NCBI GenBank assembly: GCA_031413415.1
Contig: JANOET010000050.1
Coordinates: 1 to 16,947, forward strand
Direction: 5' to 3'
Source: UBA668 sp031413415
GTDB lineage: Bacteria; Actinomycetota; Acidimicrobiia; Acidimicrobiales; Ilumatobacteraceae
DNA: 16,947 nt
Position 1 is the first letter of the stretch, and the number at the start of each line of letters is the position of its first letter. A model generated the notes under the pieces. It worked only from the letters and a program-made list of their open reading frames with translations. It searched no databases and had not been told where the DNA came from. This document shows positions 1-7,096 of the stretch, piece after piece. Both the position numbers and the translations under genes were made by a program.

Positions 1-2
1 AT

Positions 3-56
3 GAGCTCGGCCCGGTGTTGTTCCGCGATGGCTGGGAGTCGCGGGTGACCTTCATG
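3..56 (+). pseudogene. Possible out-of-frame N-terminal fragment of the P450 gene
   Basis: Read in the third frame, bases 3-56 encode ELGPVLFRDGWESRVTFM. This resembles the segment of bacterial P450s before helix B (typically '..LGPV....W.V.T.YDDV..LRD.R'). The downstream P450 is read in frame 1 and resumes a good match at about VGAMTTLRDRRLGR (from about 106). About 50 bases separate VTF from VGAM, where the family usually has only about 8 codons. This suggests an out-of-frame insertion of about 30 bases, or an assembly error. Frame 1 is closed here by stops at 46-48 and 55-57. The frame-3 reading carries on past the insertion as an open frame with no P450 likeness. The gene start lies left of the window. 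The assignment rests on short similarity judged by eye. Confidence 0.4.
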
Positions 57-60
57 ACGG

Positions 61-1185
61 GTGTGCTCACAGCAGCCACAGGAGCCGATGGAACGTCGCT
101 GTCTCGTTGGTGCGATGACGACACTCCGCGACCGTCGGCTCGGGCGCAACTACACCCATCGCTACACCCACGCGCAGTTGGGCCAGCCCGAACCCGACCC
201 GCGATGGGCCGCGTTCCAACAGCACGAGGCCTGGAGCCTGCTGTGCCTCGAGCCGCCGGACCACACCCGCATCCGGCGCCTCGTGGCGAAGGTGTTCACC
301 CCGCGATCGGTGACGGCGCTGCGCCCCCAGATCGAGGGGTTCTCGGTCGAACTGCTCGACGCCTGCCAGGACAAGCAGCAGTTCGAGCTGCTTCGCGACT
401 ACGCGATGCCGTACTCGGTGGCCGTGATCTGTTCGATGCTGGGTGTGCCCCGCGCCGACACTCAACTGCTGCTCGACTGGTCGCACGCCATCGTCAAGAT
501 GTACGAGCTGTCGACGACCGACGACGTGCGCACGGCGGCGAACACCGCAGCCGAGGAGTACATCGCGTACACGCGGGCGCTGATCGCCGAGAAGCGACGC
601 AACCCCGACGGGCTGCTCGTGAGCGAACTCGTGCGGGTGGAGGACGAAGGTGACGTGCTCACCGAGGACGAAATCGTCTCGACCACGATGGTGCTCCTCG
701 AGGCCGGGCACGAGGCCACCGTGAACACGCTCGGCAATGGGGTGCGAGCGCTGCTGCACCACCCCGATCAATGGCAGCGCGTGGTCCGCGGCGAGGTGGG
801 GGCGAAGTCGGCGGTGGAGGAGATGCTGCGTTGGGACTCGCCACTGCAACTCTTCGAACGGTGGATCCTGGAGGACGGCGTCGAGATCGCAGGTGAGTCC
901 CTCGCCGTCGGCGACGAGGTGGCGATGCTGTTCGGAGCCGCCGAACGCGATCCACGTCGCTTCGACGACCCAGACCGTTTCGACATCGGTCGCGGCGACA
1001 CGGCGCACATCGGATTCGGCGGTGGCATCCACTTCTGCGTCGGCGCCCCACTGGCCCGCCAGGAGATCGAGGTCTCACTCGCCGGGCTGGCGTCGCGGTT
1101 CCCCGACCTCCAGCTCGTCGCCGAGCCCGAGTATCAGCCGAACTTCGTCATCCGCGGGCTCACTGGCCTGCACGTGTGGGCATAA
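61..1185 (+). CDS. Cytochrome P450 (N-terminally short)
   Basis: A soluble bacterial heme monooxygenase that would insert one oxygen atom into a hydrophobic substrate using a ferredoxin/reductase system; none is encoded here. From the GTG at 61 the product has 374 residues. Visible motifs: helix-I AGHEAT (215-220), the ExxR pair E254/R257 and the heme loop FGGGIHFCVG (319-328) with thiolate ligand Cys326. The early motif DHTRIRRLVAKVFTPR is also present. All core catalytic elements are intact. The protein is about 30-40 residues short at the N-terminus compared with usual 400-residue relatives, and the missing segment seems to sit in another frame just upstream. An ATG at 88 (AGGAG at 80-84, very close) or at 115 could be the start of a shortened protein. 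The Dabb gene follows after 10 bases, probably in one operon. The substrate is unknown. Whether the protein folds without its first strands is doubtful. Confidence 0.85.
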   Translation: MCSQQPQEPMERRCLVGAMTTLRDRRLGRNYTHRYTHAQLGQPEPDPRWAAFQQHEAWSLLCLEPPDHTRIRRLVAKVFTPRSVTALRPQIEGFSVELLDACQDKQQFELLRDYAMPYSVAVICSMLGVPRADTQLLLDWSHAIVKMYELSTTDDVRTAANTAAEEYIAYTRALIAEKRRNPDGLLVSELVRVEDEGDVLTEDEIVSTTMVLLEAGHEATVNTLGNGVRALLHHPDQWQRVVRGEVGAKSAVEEMLRWDSPLQLFERWILEDGVEIAGESLAVGDEVAMLFGAAERDPRRFDDPDRFDIGRGDTAHIGFGGGIHFCVGAPLARQEIEVSLAGLASRFPDLQLVAEPEYQPNFVIRGLTGLHVWA

Positions 1186-1195
1186 CCTGCGGCAC

Positions 1196-1492
1196 ATGAT
1201 CCGTCACGTGGTGCTGTTCCGGTGGAAGGCGGGCGTCGACGACGCCCACGTCGAGGCCACCAAGGCCGCACTCGGCCGACTGCCGGGCCTCATCCCGCAG
1301 CTCGTCAGCTACTCGTACGGCGCGGATCTGGGCACTGCCCCGACCACGCTCGACTTCGCCGTGACCGCCCAGTTCGCCACGATCGACGACTTCGTCGTCT
1401 ACCGCGACCACCCCGAACACCAGGCGTTCGTCGCCGACTACGTCGCCCCGTTCGTCGACGAGCGCTGCGCCGTCCAGTTCACCGAACCCTGA
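1196..1492 (+). CDS. Dabb (stress-responsive A/B barrel) domain protein
   Basis: A 98-residue single-domain protein of the dimeric alpha/beta-barrel ferredoxin-like fold. It has the hallmark opening IRHVVLFRWK, the mid-protein LDFAVTAQF strand and the signature YRDHPEHQAFV (69-79) near the C-terminus. Family members form dimers and range from plant stress proteins to cyclases such as olivetolic acid cyclase; most bacterial ones have no known reaction. The ATG at 1196 is the only start that gives the usual Dabb N-terminus; the larger open frame containing it is spurious upstream. No Shine-Dalgarno is evident. The gene follows the P450 by 10 bases, so translation is probably coupled, and it may act on or bind the P450 product (inference). 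It runs convergently into the threonine aldolase-like gene with 15 bases between stops and no visible terminator hairpin. Confidence 0.85.
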   Translation: MIRHVVLFRWKAGVDDAHVEATKAALGRLPGLIPQLVSYSYGADLGTAPTTLDFAVTAQFATIDDFVVYRDHPEHQAFVADYVAPFVDERCAVQFTEP

Positions 1493-1507
1493 TCGCACTC
1501 GCCCCCG

Positions 1508-2563
1508 TCACGCGGTGGGCAGGACGAGGTCCAGCCGGCGGAGGACCTCGGACACGTCGCCGGGGGTGGTCTGCCAGCTGGTGACGAGGCGGACGGTGTC
1601 GGGACCGAAGTCGTAGAACAGCACGTCCTGCGCCGCCCAGGCGGCCCACACCGCGCCGTTCATCCGCACGAACGCCATGTTGGCCTGGGGATCGGCGAGC
1701 AGCTCGATGTCGCGTGCCCGCAGCCCGCGTACCAGCTCGGTCATCGCCGCGTTCGCCTGCCGGGCGAGTTTCACCCACAGCCCGTCGCGCAGGTACTCGA
1801 TGAGCTGCACCGACTGGAACCGCATCTTGCTGGCCACGTGCCCGGCCCGCTTGGTGCGGTAGCGCAACTGCTCGCTCACCTCGGGGTCGAGGCTGACGAT
1901 GGCGTCGGTGCTCATCGCTCCGTTCTTGATGGCGCCGAGTGAGAACGCGTGCACACCGATGTCGCGGGTGAGTGCAGTGGGCGAGCAGTGCAGCGACGCC
2001 ACGGCGTTGGCCAGTCGAGCGCCGTCGAGATGCAGCTTCAGCCCACGTTCGCCGGCGACCTCGGCCACGGCGCGCAGTTCGGCGGCGGTGTACACGGTGC
2101 CCATGTCGGTGGGGCAGGTGAACGACACCACGGACGGCTGTGAGTGATGAGGGTCGCCCCAGTTCGTGGACGCGAACGCGTCGACGATCGACGACGGCTG
2201 GAGTTTGAAGTCGTCGCCCGGCAGGCCGCGCATGACCGCGCCGCCGCCGAACATCGAGGTCGCCCCACACTCGTTGCGGTAGATGTGCGCCGTGTCGTGA
2301 CACAGCACGCTGCCCCACGGCGGGCACAGCGCCGACAAGGCCAGCGAGTTCGCCGCGGTGCCGCTGGGCACCGGGAACACCTGGGCGTCGGGCGTCTGGA
2401 ACGCCTCGGCGACCACGTCGCGCAGCTCGTCGCTCCACCGGTCGCCGCCATACGCGAGCGCGGACCCCTCGTTGGCCGTCGTCAATGCGGCGAGGACGGA
2501 AGGGGCGACGCCTGCGCAGTTGTCGCTGCGCAGCTCGATCGGGCCGTTGGGGCGGGTGGGCAT
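1508..2563 (-). CDS. Threonine aldolase-family PLP enzyme
   Basis: A fold-type I PLP lyase of the beta-eliminating lyase/low-specificity threonine aldolase family, which cleaves beta-hydroxy amino acids such as L-threonine to glycine plus an aldehyde. From ATG 2563 it has 351 residues, normal for the family. Visible motifs: ELRSDNCAG near the N-terminus, SGTAAN (67-72, cofactor phosphate region), HLDGAR (178-183, Asp180 contacting the PLP pyridine nitrogen) and AIKNG (211-215), where Lys213 should be the Schiff-base lysine. The KNG form matches the Pseudomonas-type low-specificity subgroup rather than the SKGLGAP form of the other subgroup. The open frame extends 73 residues further upstream, but that part is not family-like and overlaps the divergent gene. 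A TACAGT box ends exactly 6 bases before this ATG, supporting a leaderless start. Other amino-acid lyases of this fold cannot be excluded. Confidence 0.9.
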   Translation of the reverse strand: MPTRPNGPIELRSDNCAGVAPSVLAALTTANEGSALAYGGDRWSDELRDVVAEAFQTPDAQVFPVPSGTAANSLALSALCPPWGSVLCHDTAHIYRNECGATSMFGGGAVMRGLPGDDFKLQPSSIVDAFASTNWGDPHHSQPSVVSFTCPTDMGTVYTAAELRAVAEVAGERGLKLHLDGARLANAVASLHCSPTALTRDIGVHAFSLGAIKNGAMSTDAIVSLDPEVSEQLRYRTKRAGHVASKMRFQSVQLIEYLRDGLWVKLARQANAAMTELVRGLRARDIELLADPQANMAFVRMNGAVWAAWAAQDVLFYDFGPDTVRLVTSWQTTPGDVSEVLRRLDLVLPTA

Positions 2564-2569
2564 GCGGAC

Positions 2570-2575
2570 ACTGTA
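2570..2575 (-). promoter_or_regulatory. -10 box for the threonine aldolase-like gene
   Basis: TACAGT on the minus strand matches the actinobacterial TANNNT -10 pattern. It is followed by 6 bases (GTCCGC) and then the ATG at 2563, which would place the transcript start at or next to the start codon. No TTGACA-like -35 is visible at 17-18 bases. Confidence 0.4.
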
Positions 2576-2598
2576 TTCCCGCTCGTGGCTCGGGTGCG

Positions 2599-2629
2599 TT
2601 GACAGGGCCGGTGCGAACGCGGGCAGACT
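2599..2629 (+). promoter_or_regulatory. Candidate promoter for the coiled-coil protein gene
   Basis: A perfect TTGACA (2599-2604) is followed after 19 bases by CAGACT (2624-2629), a weak -10, then 7 bases to the ATG at 2637. It faces away from the threonine aldolase promoter. The spacer is long and the -10 poor, so this is tentative. Confidence 0.35.
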
Positions 2630-2636
2630 GTTCCCG

Positions 2637-3137
2637 ATGCCGAGTCGCCACAAGTCCTCCAAGCCGTCGAAGTCCTCCACGCCGCCGTCCGGGTCCTCGC
2701 CTGCGGCAGCTGGTGGAGGCCAGAGCAAGGATCCCGCGGCGATGTTCGCGGCTGCGGTGAAGGAGACCGAGACCCGCGACAAGATGCAGCGCGAGAAGGA
2801 GCGTCAACAGCGCGACGCGGCGGCGCAGCGTGTCGCCGACGAGCAGGCCCACGCCGAAGCCGTCAAGGCCGCGCAGCGCGAACTCGAGGGTGCCATCGGG
2901 GCGGTGCGAGCCGCGAAACGCAATGGGCACAGCACCGTGGATGCCGACGTGCGTTGGAAGGCGGCCAAGGCGAAGGTCATCGAGCTCGAGACGGGCGCAC
3001 GTCCGAACTGGGCACCGGTCGAGCCGGTGGTCGACGACGCGGCCGAGTCGACGATCGACGACCCGGCCGCGGAGGATGCCGAATCGACGTCGGCGTCACC
3101 ACTCGATGACGGCGCGGTCAGCGAAGAGCAGCCCTGA
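2637..3137 (+). CDS. Small charged coiled-coil protein, unknown function
   Basis: I do not recognise a named family. The 166-residue product has three parts. Residues 1-35 are low-complexity and rich in Lys, Ser, Pro and Gly. Residues 36-120 are a strongly charged Ala/Glu/Arg/Lys helix, probably coiled coil, ending in WKAAKAKVIELETG. Residues 125-166 form an acidic tail rich in Asp, Glu, Ala and Ser. There is no signal peptide or membrane segment, so it is probably cytoplasmic. The ATG at 2637 is preferred because the frame upstream lies across the divergent gene's promoter and has no coding character. The last 42 bases overlap the 3' end of the opposite-strand SDR gene. The basic-head, helix, acidic-tail design could suit nucleic-acid or ribosome association, but this is a guess. 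Confidence 0.65.
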   Translation: MPSRHKSSKPSKSSTPPSGSSPAAAGGGQSKDPAAMFAAAVKETETRDKMQREKERQQRDAAAQRVADEQAHAEAVKAAQRELEGAIGAVRAAKRNGHSTVDADVRWKAAKAKVIELETGARPNWAPVEPVVDDAAESTIDDPAAEDAESTSASPLDDGAVSEEQP

Positions 3138-3794
3138 CGGACCGGGGCCGGGCAGGGTGGCCAACCAGATCGGGGTGTCGGCGCCCTCGTCGACCGTGTG
3201 CGGGGCGTCGTCACCGCCCATCCGGGTGCGCACCCAGCCCGGACATGCTGCGTTGACGAGCACGCCGGTGCCGTGGAGGTCCTTGGCGAGCTGGAACGTG
3301 ACCATGTTCAGCGCCGCCTTCGAGACGCCGTACGCGGGCGCATTCCCCCAGGTCGCCGAGAACGTGCCCGAGCGGCTCGACACATTGACGATGCGCCCCC
3401 AGCCACGAGACAACATGTGGGGCAGCGCCGCCCCGATGAGCCGTACCGGCCCGATCGTGTTCACCTCGAGCGCATCGGCCAGCTCGTGCGCCGACAGGTT
3501 GCGAGCGAGCACTCCCTCGTCGTAGTGACCACCCGCGTTGTTGACGAGCACGTCGAGGCGGCGTGCGCGTGCGATCACGTCGCCGACGGCGCGTTGGACC
3601 GATTCGTCGTCGGTGACGTCGAGCTCGACGGCGAATGCGTGGTTGCCGATCTGGATGGCTGCGTCGTGCGCGTCGTCGAGCAGACGGGCACCGACGGCCA
3701 CGACGTGACCGAGCTCGGCCAGTCCCTCGGCGATGGCACGGCCGATGCCACGGTTCGCTCCGCTGACCAGTGCCACCCGCTGCTCTTCGCCCAC
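3096..3794 (-). CDS. Short-chain dehydrogenase/reductase (SDR), operon gene 4
   Basis: A classical NAD(P)H-dependent oxidoreductase of 232 residues from the GTG at 3794. Rossmann motif SGANRGIG (11-18; Ser replaces the usual Thr), NNAGG (85-89) and the catalytic set Ser140, Tyr155, Lys159 (YGVSK) are present, followed by ACPGWVRTRM after the active site. An in-frame TTG at 3803 is possible but less good; GTG puts RVALVSG at the usual distance from the N-terminus. The gene lies 11 bases after the FAD hydroxylase stop and is the last gene of the four-gene operon, so it probably acts on a side chain, ring alcohol or ketone of the same substrate (inference). It resembles carbonyl-reductase-like SDRs. 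The final 42 bases overlap the 3' end of the convergent small-protein gene. Confidence 0.9.
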   Translation of the reverse strand: MGEEQRVALVSGANRGIGRAIAEGLAELGHVVAVGARLLDDAHDAAIQIGNHAFAVELDVTDDESVQRAVGDVIARARRLDVLVNNAGGHYDEGVLARNLSAHELADALEVNTIGPVRLIGAALPHMLSRGWGRIVNVSSRSGTFSATWGNAPAYGVSKAALNMVTFQLAKDLHGTGVLVNAACPGWVRTRMGGDDAPHTVDEGADTPIWLATLPGPGPSGLLFADRAVIEW

Positions 3795-3805
3795 GGGCGG
3801 CAAAC

Positions 3806-5284
3806 CTAACGCGTCGTCGAGAGCAGTTCGGAGGTCGGGGTGTCGGGCGCGACGAGATGTGCGCCGGCCCACAGGATGTACCGATCGGGGCGCACCACGG
3901 CGACATCGGCGGCGGCCGCATCGAGCACGTCGGCGAGGCTCGGGTGCGCGACGGCGTCGAGGACCGTGGCGCCCGCCGCCACCCACCACGCCGCGGCTGC
4001 ACCGTCGACGAGCTCGGGACGACGGGTCAGCACCGCGAAGCGCGGTCCGACGACATCGTCGAATCGCCTGCCGGCCAACGATGGCTGCAGCGCAGCGGGG
4101 CCGCCGCCGGCGAGCACCAGGTCGCCGGGAAGCAGGGGAGGGGCTCCGCCACTGCCGACCTCGCCGCCTCCCGCAGCGCGAGCCGCGAGCATGTCGCGAT
4201 CGCGTTGGGCGGCGACGTCGCGGTCGGTCGTGCAGATGAGCCGTCCGAAGTTCACCGCGGCCTCGATGAACTGGCGCACGTGTGGCTCGCGTTCGGTGCC
4301 GTAGGTGTCGAGGAGCGCATCGGGCGACTCGCCGCGAACGACGCGTTCGAGCTTCCACGCCAGGTTGGCGGCGTCGCGGATGCCGGCGCACATGCCCTGG
4401 CCGAGGAAGGGAGGCGTCATGTGGGCAGCGTCGCCGGCGAGGAGCACTCGCCCCTTGCGCCACTGTTGAGCGATCAGGCCGTGAAACGTGTAGACCGCCG
4501 ATCGCTCGAGAATCGCATCCGCAGGGTCCATCCATGGGGCGAGCAGTGCGTGCACCGACTCGGTCTCCGCGATGGCGGTCGCATCGTCGCCGTCGACGAG
4601 CATGAACTCGAACCGGAAGCGCGGCGGGGGCATCGGCACCAGCGTGGTGGGGCGTACCGGGTCGCACACCTGGAAGGCGAGACCTGCAGGCGGCGTGGTG
4701 CCGTCGCGCAGAATGAGGTCGACGACCAGCCACGGCTCCTCGAACTGGAGGTCGTGCATCTCGATGCCCAACCCGCGGCGCACCGTCGAGCGGGCACCAT
4801 CGCAGCCCACGGCGTAGGCCGCCGTGGTGACGGTGCCGTCGGCGAAGTGGACCGCCACGTGGTCGCCGTGATCGACGACATCGTCGACCGGCACTCCCAG
4901 TCGGACCTCTGCGCCGACGTGTTCGGCGCGATTGCGGATTCGGCGCTCGAGGTCGGGCTGGAAGAAGAAGCTGGAAGCCGGCCAGCCCGACGACGTGACC
5001 GGGTCGGGGCGCATGGACAACAGCACCTGTCGGTCGGCCGTGAGGAAGTCCATCCCGGGGTTGACGATCGTGTCGCCGGCCAGTTCGTCGGCGATTCCAA
5101 CCTCCTGCAGCACGCGCATGATCTCGTGGTCGAAGTGCACCGCGCGGGGAAGTGGATAGATGTCGAGGTCGCGGTCAGCGACCAGGACACGGATGCCGCG
5201 GGCGGCCAGGAGCGCGGCGAGGGTCGAGCCCGCGGGACCGAAGCCCACGATGGCGACGTCGTGATCGAGCACAGAGGTGGTCAC
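3806..5284 (-). CDS. FAD-dependent aromatic hydroxylase (MhpA/PheA-like), operon gene 3
   Basis: A class A flavoprotein monooxygenase predicted to hydroxylate a phenolic ring with NAD(P)H and O2, forming the catechol that the preceding gene's dioxygenase would open. The 492-residue product has the dinucleotide motif GFGPAG (14-19), the CDGARSTVR segment (161-169, DG motif) and the GDAAHMTPPFLGQGM flavin ribose-binding segment (284-298, Asp285), then a C-terminal thioredoxin-like region typical of 3-(3-hydroxyphenyl)propionate hydroxylase relatives. The GTG at 5284 is chosen because it starts 2 bases after the upstream stop (TGA-TC-GTG) and 10 residues before the first beta strand; the longer open frame runs over the dioxygenase gene. 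The substrate cannot be assigned: phenylpropanoids, substituted phenols and resorcinols are all possible. Anthracycline-type polyketide hydroxylases share this fold, but the dioxygenase neighbour favours catabolism. Confidence 0.9.
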   Translation of the reverse strand: MTTSVLDHDVAIVGFGPAGSTLAALLAARGIRVLVADRDLDIYPLPRAVHFDHEIMRVLQEVGIADELAGDTIVNPGMDFLTADRQVLLSMRPDPVTSSGWPASSFFFQPDLERRIRNRAEHVGAEVRLGVPVDDVVDHGDHVAVHFADGTVTTAAYAVGCDGARSTVRRGLGIEMHDLQFEEPWLVVDLILRDGTTPPAGLAFQVCDPVRPTTLVPMPPPRFRFEFMLVDGDDATAIAETESVHALLAPWMDPADAILERSAVYTFHGLIAQQWRKGRVLLAGDAAHMTPPFLGQGMCAGIRDAANLAWKLERVVRGESPDALLDTYGTEREPHVRQFIEAAVNFGRLICTTDRDVAAQRDRDMLAARAAGGGEVGSGGAPPLLPGDLVLAGGGPAALQPSLAGRRFDDVVGPRFAVLTRRPELVDGAAAAWWVAAGATVLDAVAHPSLADVLDAAAADVAVVRPDRYILWAGAHLVAPDTPTSELLSTTR

Positions 5285-5286
5285 GA

Positions 5287-6216
5287 TCAGTCCTTCGCGA
5301 CCCAAGCGGCCTGCAGCGATTCGAGGTCGGTGGGCACGATGAACTCGACCGGCAGGTCGGGCCCCCACGAGTTGGCGACGTGCTCGAAGCCGACCTGCGT
5401 GCGCCCTTCGCGTTCCCAGGCGTCGTCGTCGTCGATGACGTCCATGTCGCTGTACAGCTCGAGGAACGCGCCGGAGGGGTCGTTCAGGTACCAGTAGTAG
5501 TTCGAGCCGAGGTAGTGGCGACCGAAGCCCCACGCGTGTCGCGAGGGGTCGGCGCGCACGAGTGCGGTTGCCGCATGTCCGACGTGGTCGATGTCGTCGC
5601 ACTCCCACGAGTAGTGCTGCAGCAGCGGCACGGGCGAGTCGACGAGCGCGACGTTGTGGTGGTCGGTCGAGCAGCGCAGGAACGCCATGATCGGCGACAT
5701 GTCGTCGGACACCTTGAAGCCCAGTCCGTCGACCAGCATCGCCTTCGTACCGGCGAGGTCGGGGGTGCCGATGACGAGGTGCCCGAGCCGGCGCGGCGGT
5801 CGCGCGACGCCGAACACCCCGGCGGCGCGGGCGTTGTGACGAACGGTCGAACCCGGTGAGTTCTCCGCGACGCGAGGCACCTCTGGCTGGGTGAACGGAT
5901 CGGCGACCTCCACGTGGAACGTCACCTGGGTGGCCGGTTCGACGACGGTGAGGACGCCGCCGGTCAGCGTCGGGCGCAGGCCGCGCTCGCGCAGTCGCGT
6001 CGCCGCGGCGTGGAGGTCGGACTCGTCGCTCGCCCCGACCTTCACGTCGAGCAGCCGACGGAACGGGTACTGCTCGACCTGTACGTGTGCGCCGCCATCG
6101 GTGCCGGTGTAGGCGCCCGGGGCCGCGTGCACGAGGCCCAGTTCGTCGTATAAGCCGCCCAGGCCGTCGGGGTCGGGCACTCCGACACGCATGGACAGCA
6201 CGCGGTGCAGGCCCAT
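5287..6216 (-). CDS. Type I extradiol ring-cleavage dioxygenase (VOC fold), operon gene 2
   Basis: A two-domain vicinal-oxygen-chelate protein of 309 residues, predicted to cleave a catechol next to its hydroxyls using Fe(II) or Mn(II). The C-terminal domain carries a full metal triad by position: His146 (LGHLVI), His201 (QHYSWE) and Glu253 (FLELYSD). His187 (DHHNVAL) and His234/Tyr243 match the accessory active-site residues. Residues 232-253 follow the extradiol signature G-x-H-x(7)-[LIVMF]-Y-x2-D-P-x-G-x3-E, except that Trp242 replaces the aliphatic residue before Tyr243. Residues 1-125 form the degenerate first VOC domain, which lacks the ligands, as usual. The ATG at 6216 overlaps the upstream stop by one base (TGATG), so translation is coupled to the FAH gene. 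A non-catechol VOC enzyme is possible, but the signature and the hydroxylase neighbour argue for ring cleavage. Confidence 0.88.
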   Translation of the reverse strand: MGLHRVLSMRVGVPDPDGLGGLYDELGLVHAAPGAYTGTDGGAHVQVEQYPFRRLLDVKVGASDESDLHAAATRLRERGLRPTLTGGVLTVVEPATQVTFHVEVADPFTQPEVPRVAENSPGSTVRHNARAAGVFGVARPPRRLGHLVIGTPDLAGTKAMLVDGLGFKVSDDMSPIMAFLRCSTDHHNVALVDSPVPLLQHYSWECDDIDHVGHAATALVRADPSRHAWGFGRHYLGSNYYWYLNDPSGAFLELYSDMDVIDDDDAWEREGRTQVGFEHVANSWGPDLPVEFIVPTDLESLQAAWVAKD

Positions 6217-7061
6217 CAGTGGCTCACCGTGACGCAACGATTGGCCAACTCGCCGATGACAGCGGCACCCGAGACGATCAGCTCGCCGTCCTTCAGGAAC
6301 CGACCGCTCGCCATGCCCACACCGTCGGGGGTTCCGGTGAAGATGAGGTCGCCGGGAACGAGGGTGCAGATGCTCGAGAGGTACGCCACCAGGTGCGCCA
6401 CCGGGAAGATCAGTTCGGCCGACGTCGCGTGCTGCACGCGATCGCCGCCCACGTCGCACCACAGCTCGATGTCGTCGGGGTTGGGGAACGAGTCGACCGA
6501 CACGAGTGCCGGGCCGATGGGCCCGAACGTGTCGAAGCTCTTGCCCAACGAGAACTGCGGCGGCTTGCCGGTGAGCTGCACGGCGCGGTCGCTGATGTCC
6601 TGGCCGATGGTGATACCGGCCACGTGCGACCACGCGTCGGCCTCGGCGATGTGGCGACCGCCGATGCCGATGGCGACCACCAGCTCGACCTCCCAGTCGA
6701 CCATCGGTCCGCTCAGCTCGACGTCGGCAGTCGGTCCGACGAGACACGACGGGAACTTGGTGAATGTCAGTGGGGCGGGCGGCAGTTCCATCGCCGACTC
6801 GGCGGCGTGCGAGCGGTAGTTGAGTCCGATGCCGAACACCTTCTGCGGTTCGGGCACGCACGGCAGCAGCGTCACGGCCGCGATTGCTCCTTCGGGTGTG
6901 CGACCTTCGGCCGCGGACTGCAACGCGTGCAGCTCGGCGAAGCGGGCGACGGCGACCATGGGCGAGGTGAACGACTCGTCGCCGGACAGGGTGGCGAGGT
7001 CGTGCCAGTGATCGCCCGTCTGCAGTGCAGCTCGGTCGTGGACGTTGAGGAGTCGGAACAT
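6216..7061 (-). CDS. Fumarylacetoacetate hydrolase (FAH) family enzyme, operon gene 1
   Basis: A 281-residue member of the FAH superfamily, whose members hydrolyse C-C bonds of beta-diketones or hydrate and decarboxylate dienoates with Mg2+ or Mn2+. Motifs: VFGIGLNYRSHAAE (75-88, with the active-site-type His85), metal ligands Glu124 and Glu126 in DWEVELVV and Asp155 in GQDISDR, Lys174 in GKSFDTFGP, and TGTPDGVG (242-249). Residues 1-70 form the small N-terminal domain common in this subgroup. It is the first gene of the operon. In context it should process the extradiol product, in the role alpha/beta hydrolases (MhpC/BphD) or hydratases (MhpD, itself of this superfamily) play elsewhere; which reaction it performs is not decidable from sequence. 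The start at 7061 is supported by GATAAT exactly 6 bases upstream. Confidence 0.9.
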   Translation of the reverse strand: MFRLLNVHDRAALQTGDHWHDLATLSGDESFTSPMVAVARFAELHALQSAAEGRTPEGAIAAVTLLPCVPEPQKVFGIGLNYRSHAAESAMELPPAPLTFTKFPSCLVGPTADVELSGPMVDWEVELVVAIGIGGRHIAEADAWSHVAGITIGQDISDRAVQLTGKPPQFSLGKSFDTFGPIGPALVSVDSFPNPDDIELWCDVGGDRVQHATSAELIFPVAHLVAYLSSICTLVPGDLIFTGTPDGVGMASGRFLKDGELIVSGAAVIGELANRCVTVSH

Positions 7062-7065
7062 CCAC

Positions 7066-7085
7066 CCATTATCTATAGATTGTGG
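7066..7085. promoter_or_regulatory. Candidate GntR operator palindrome
   Basis: CCATTATCTATAGATTGTGG is an imperfect inverted repeat: a perfect 10-bp AT-rich core (ATCTATAGAT, 7071-7080) with CCA/TGG outer arms, pairing at 8 of 10 positions per arm. It covers the -10 box of the FAH operon and the -35 box of the GntR gene, so one bound dimer could shut both. Position and base composition, not the palindrome alone, make it convincing. Confidence 0.5.
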
Positions 7086-7096
7086 AGATGGCGCAA
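7068..7096 (-). promoter_or_regulatory. Promoter of the catabolic operon
   Basis: On the minus strand TTGCGC (7096-7091), a 17-base spacer and GATAAT (7073-7068; 5 of 6 to TATAAT) are followed by 6 bases (GGGTGG) and the ATG at 7061. This predicts a leaderless or near-leaderless transcript covering FAH, dioxygenase, hydroxylase and SDR. Confidence 0.55.

Noticed and set aside
15..653. Plus-strand open frame continuing the P450-like N-terminal piece
   Set aside because: Only its first 15 or so residues look like a P450. The rest is an Arg/Ala/Pro-rich out-of-frame reading of the P450 gene.
2564..2782. N-terminal extension of the threonine aldolase-like protein to 2782
   Set aside because: The added 73 residues have no family similarity, cross the divergent gene and its promoter, and ignore the well-placed -10 before 2563.
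3770..5497. Long open frame on the plus strand (575 codons)
   Set aside because: It lies antisense to the FAD hydroxylase and dioxygenase genes. Its product is a low-complexity mix of Arg, Gly, Ala, His and Val without any domain, which is what GC-rich third-position bias produces opposite real genes.
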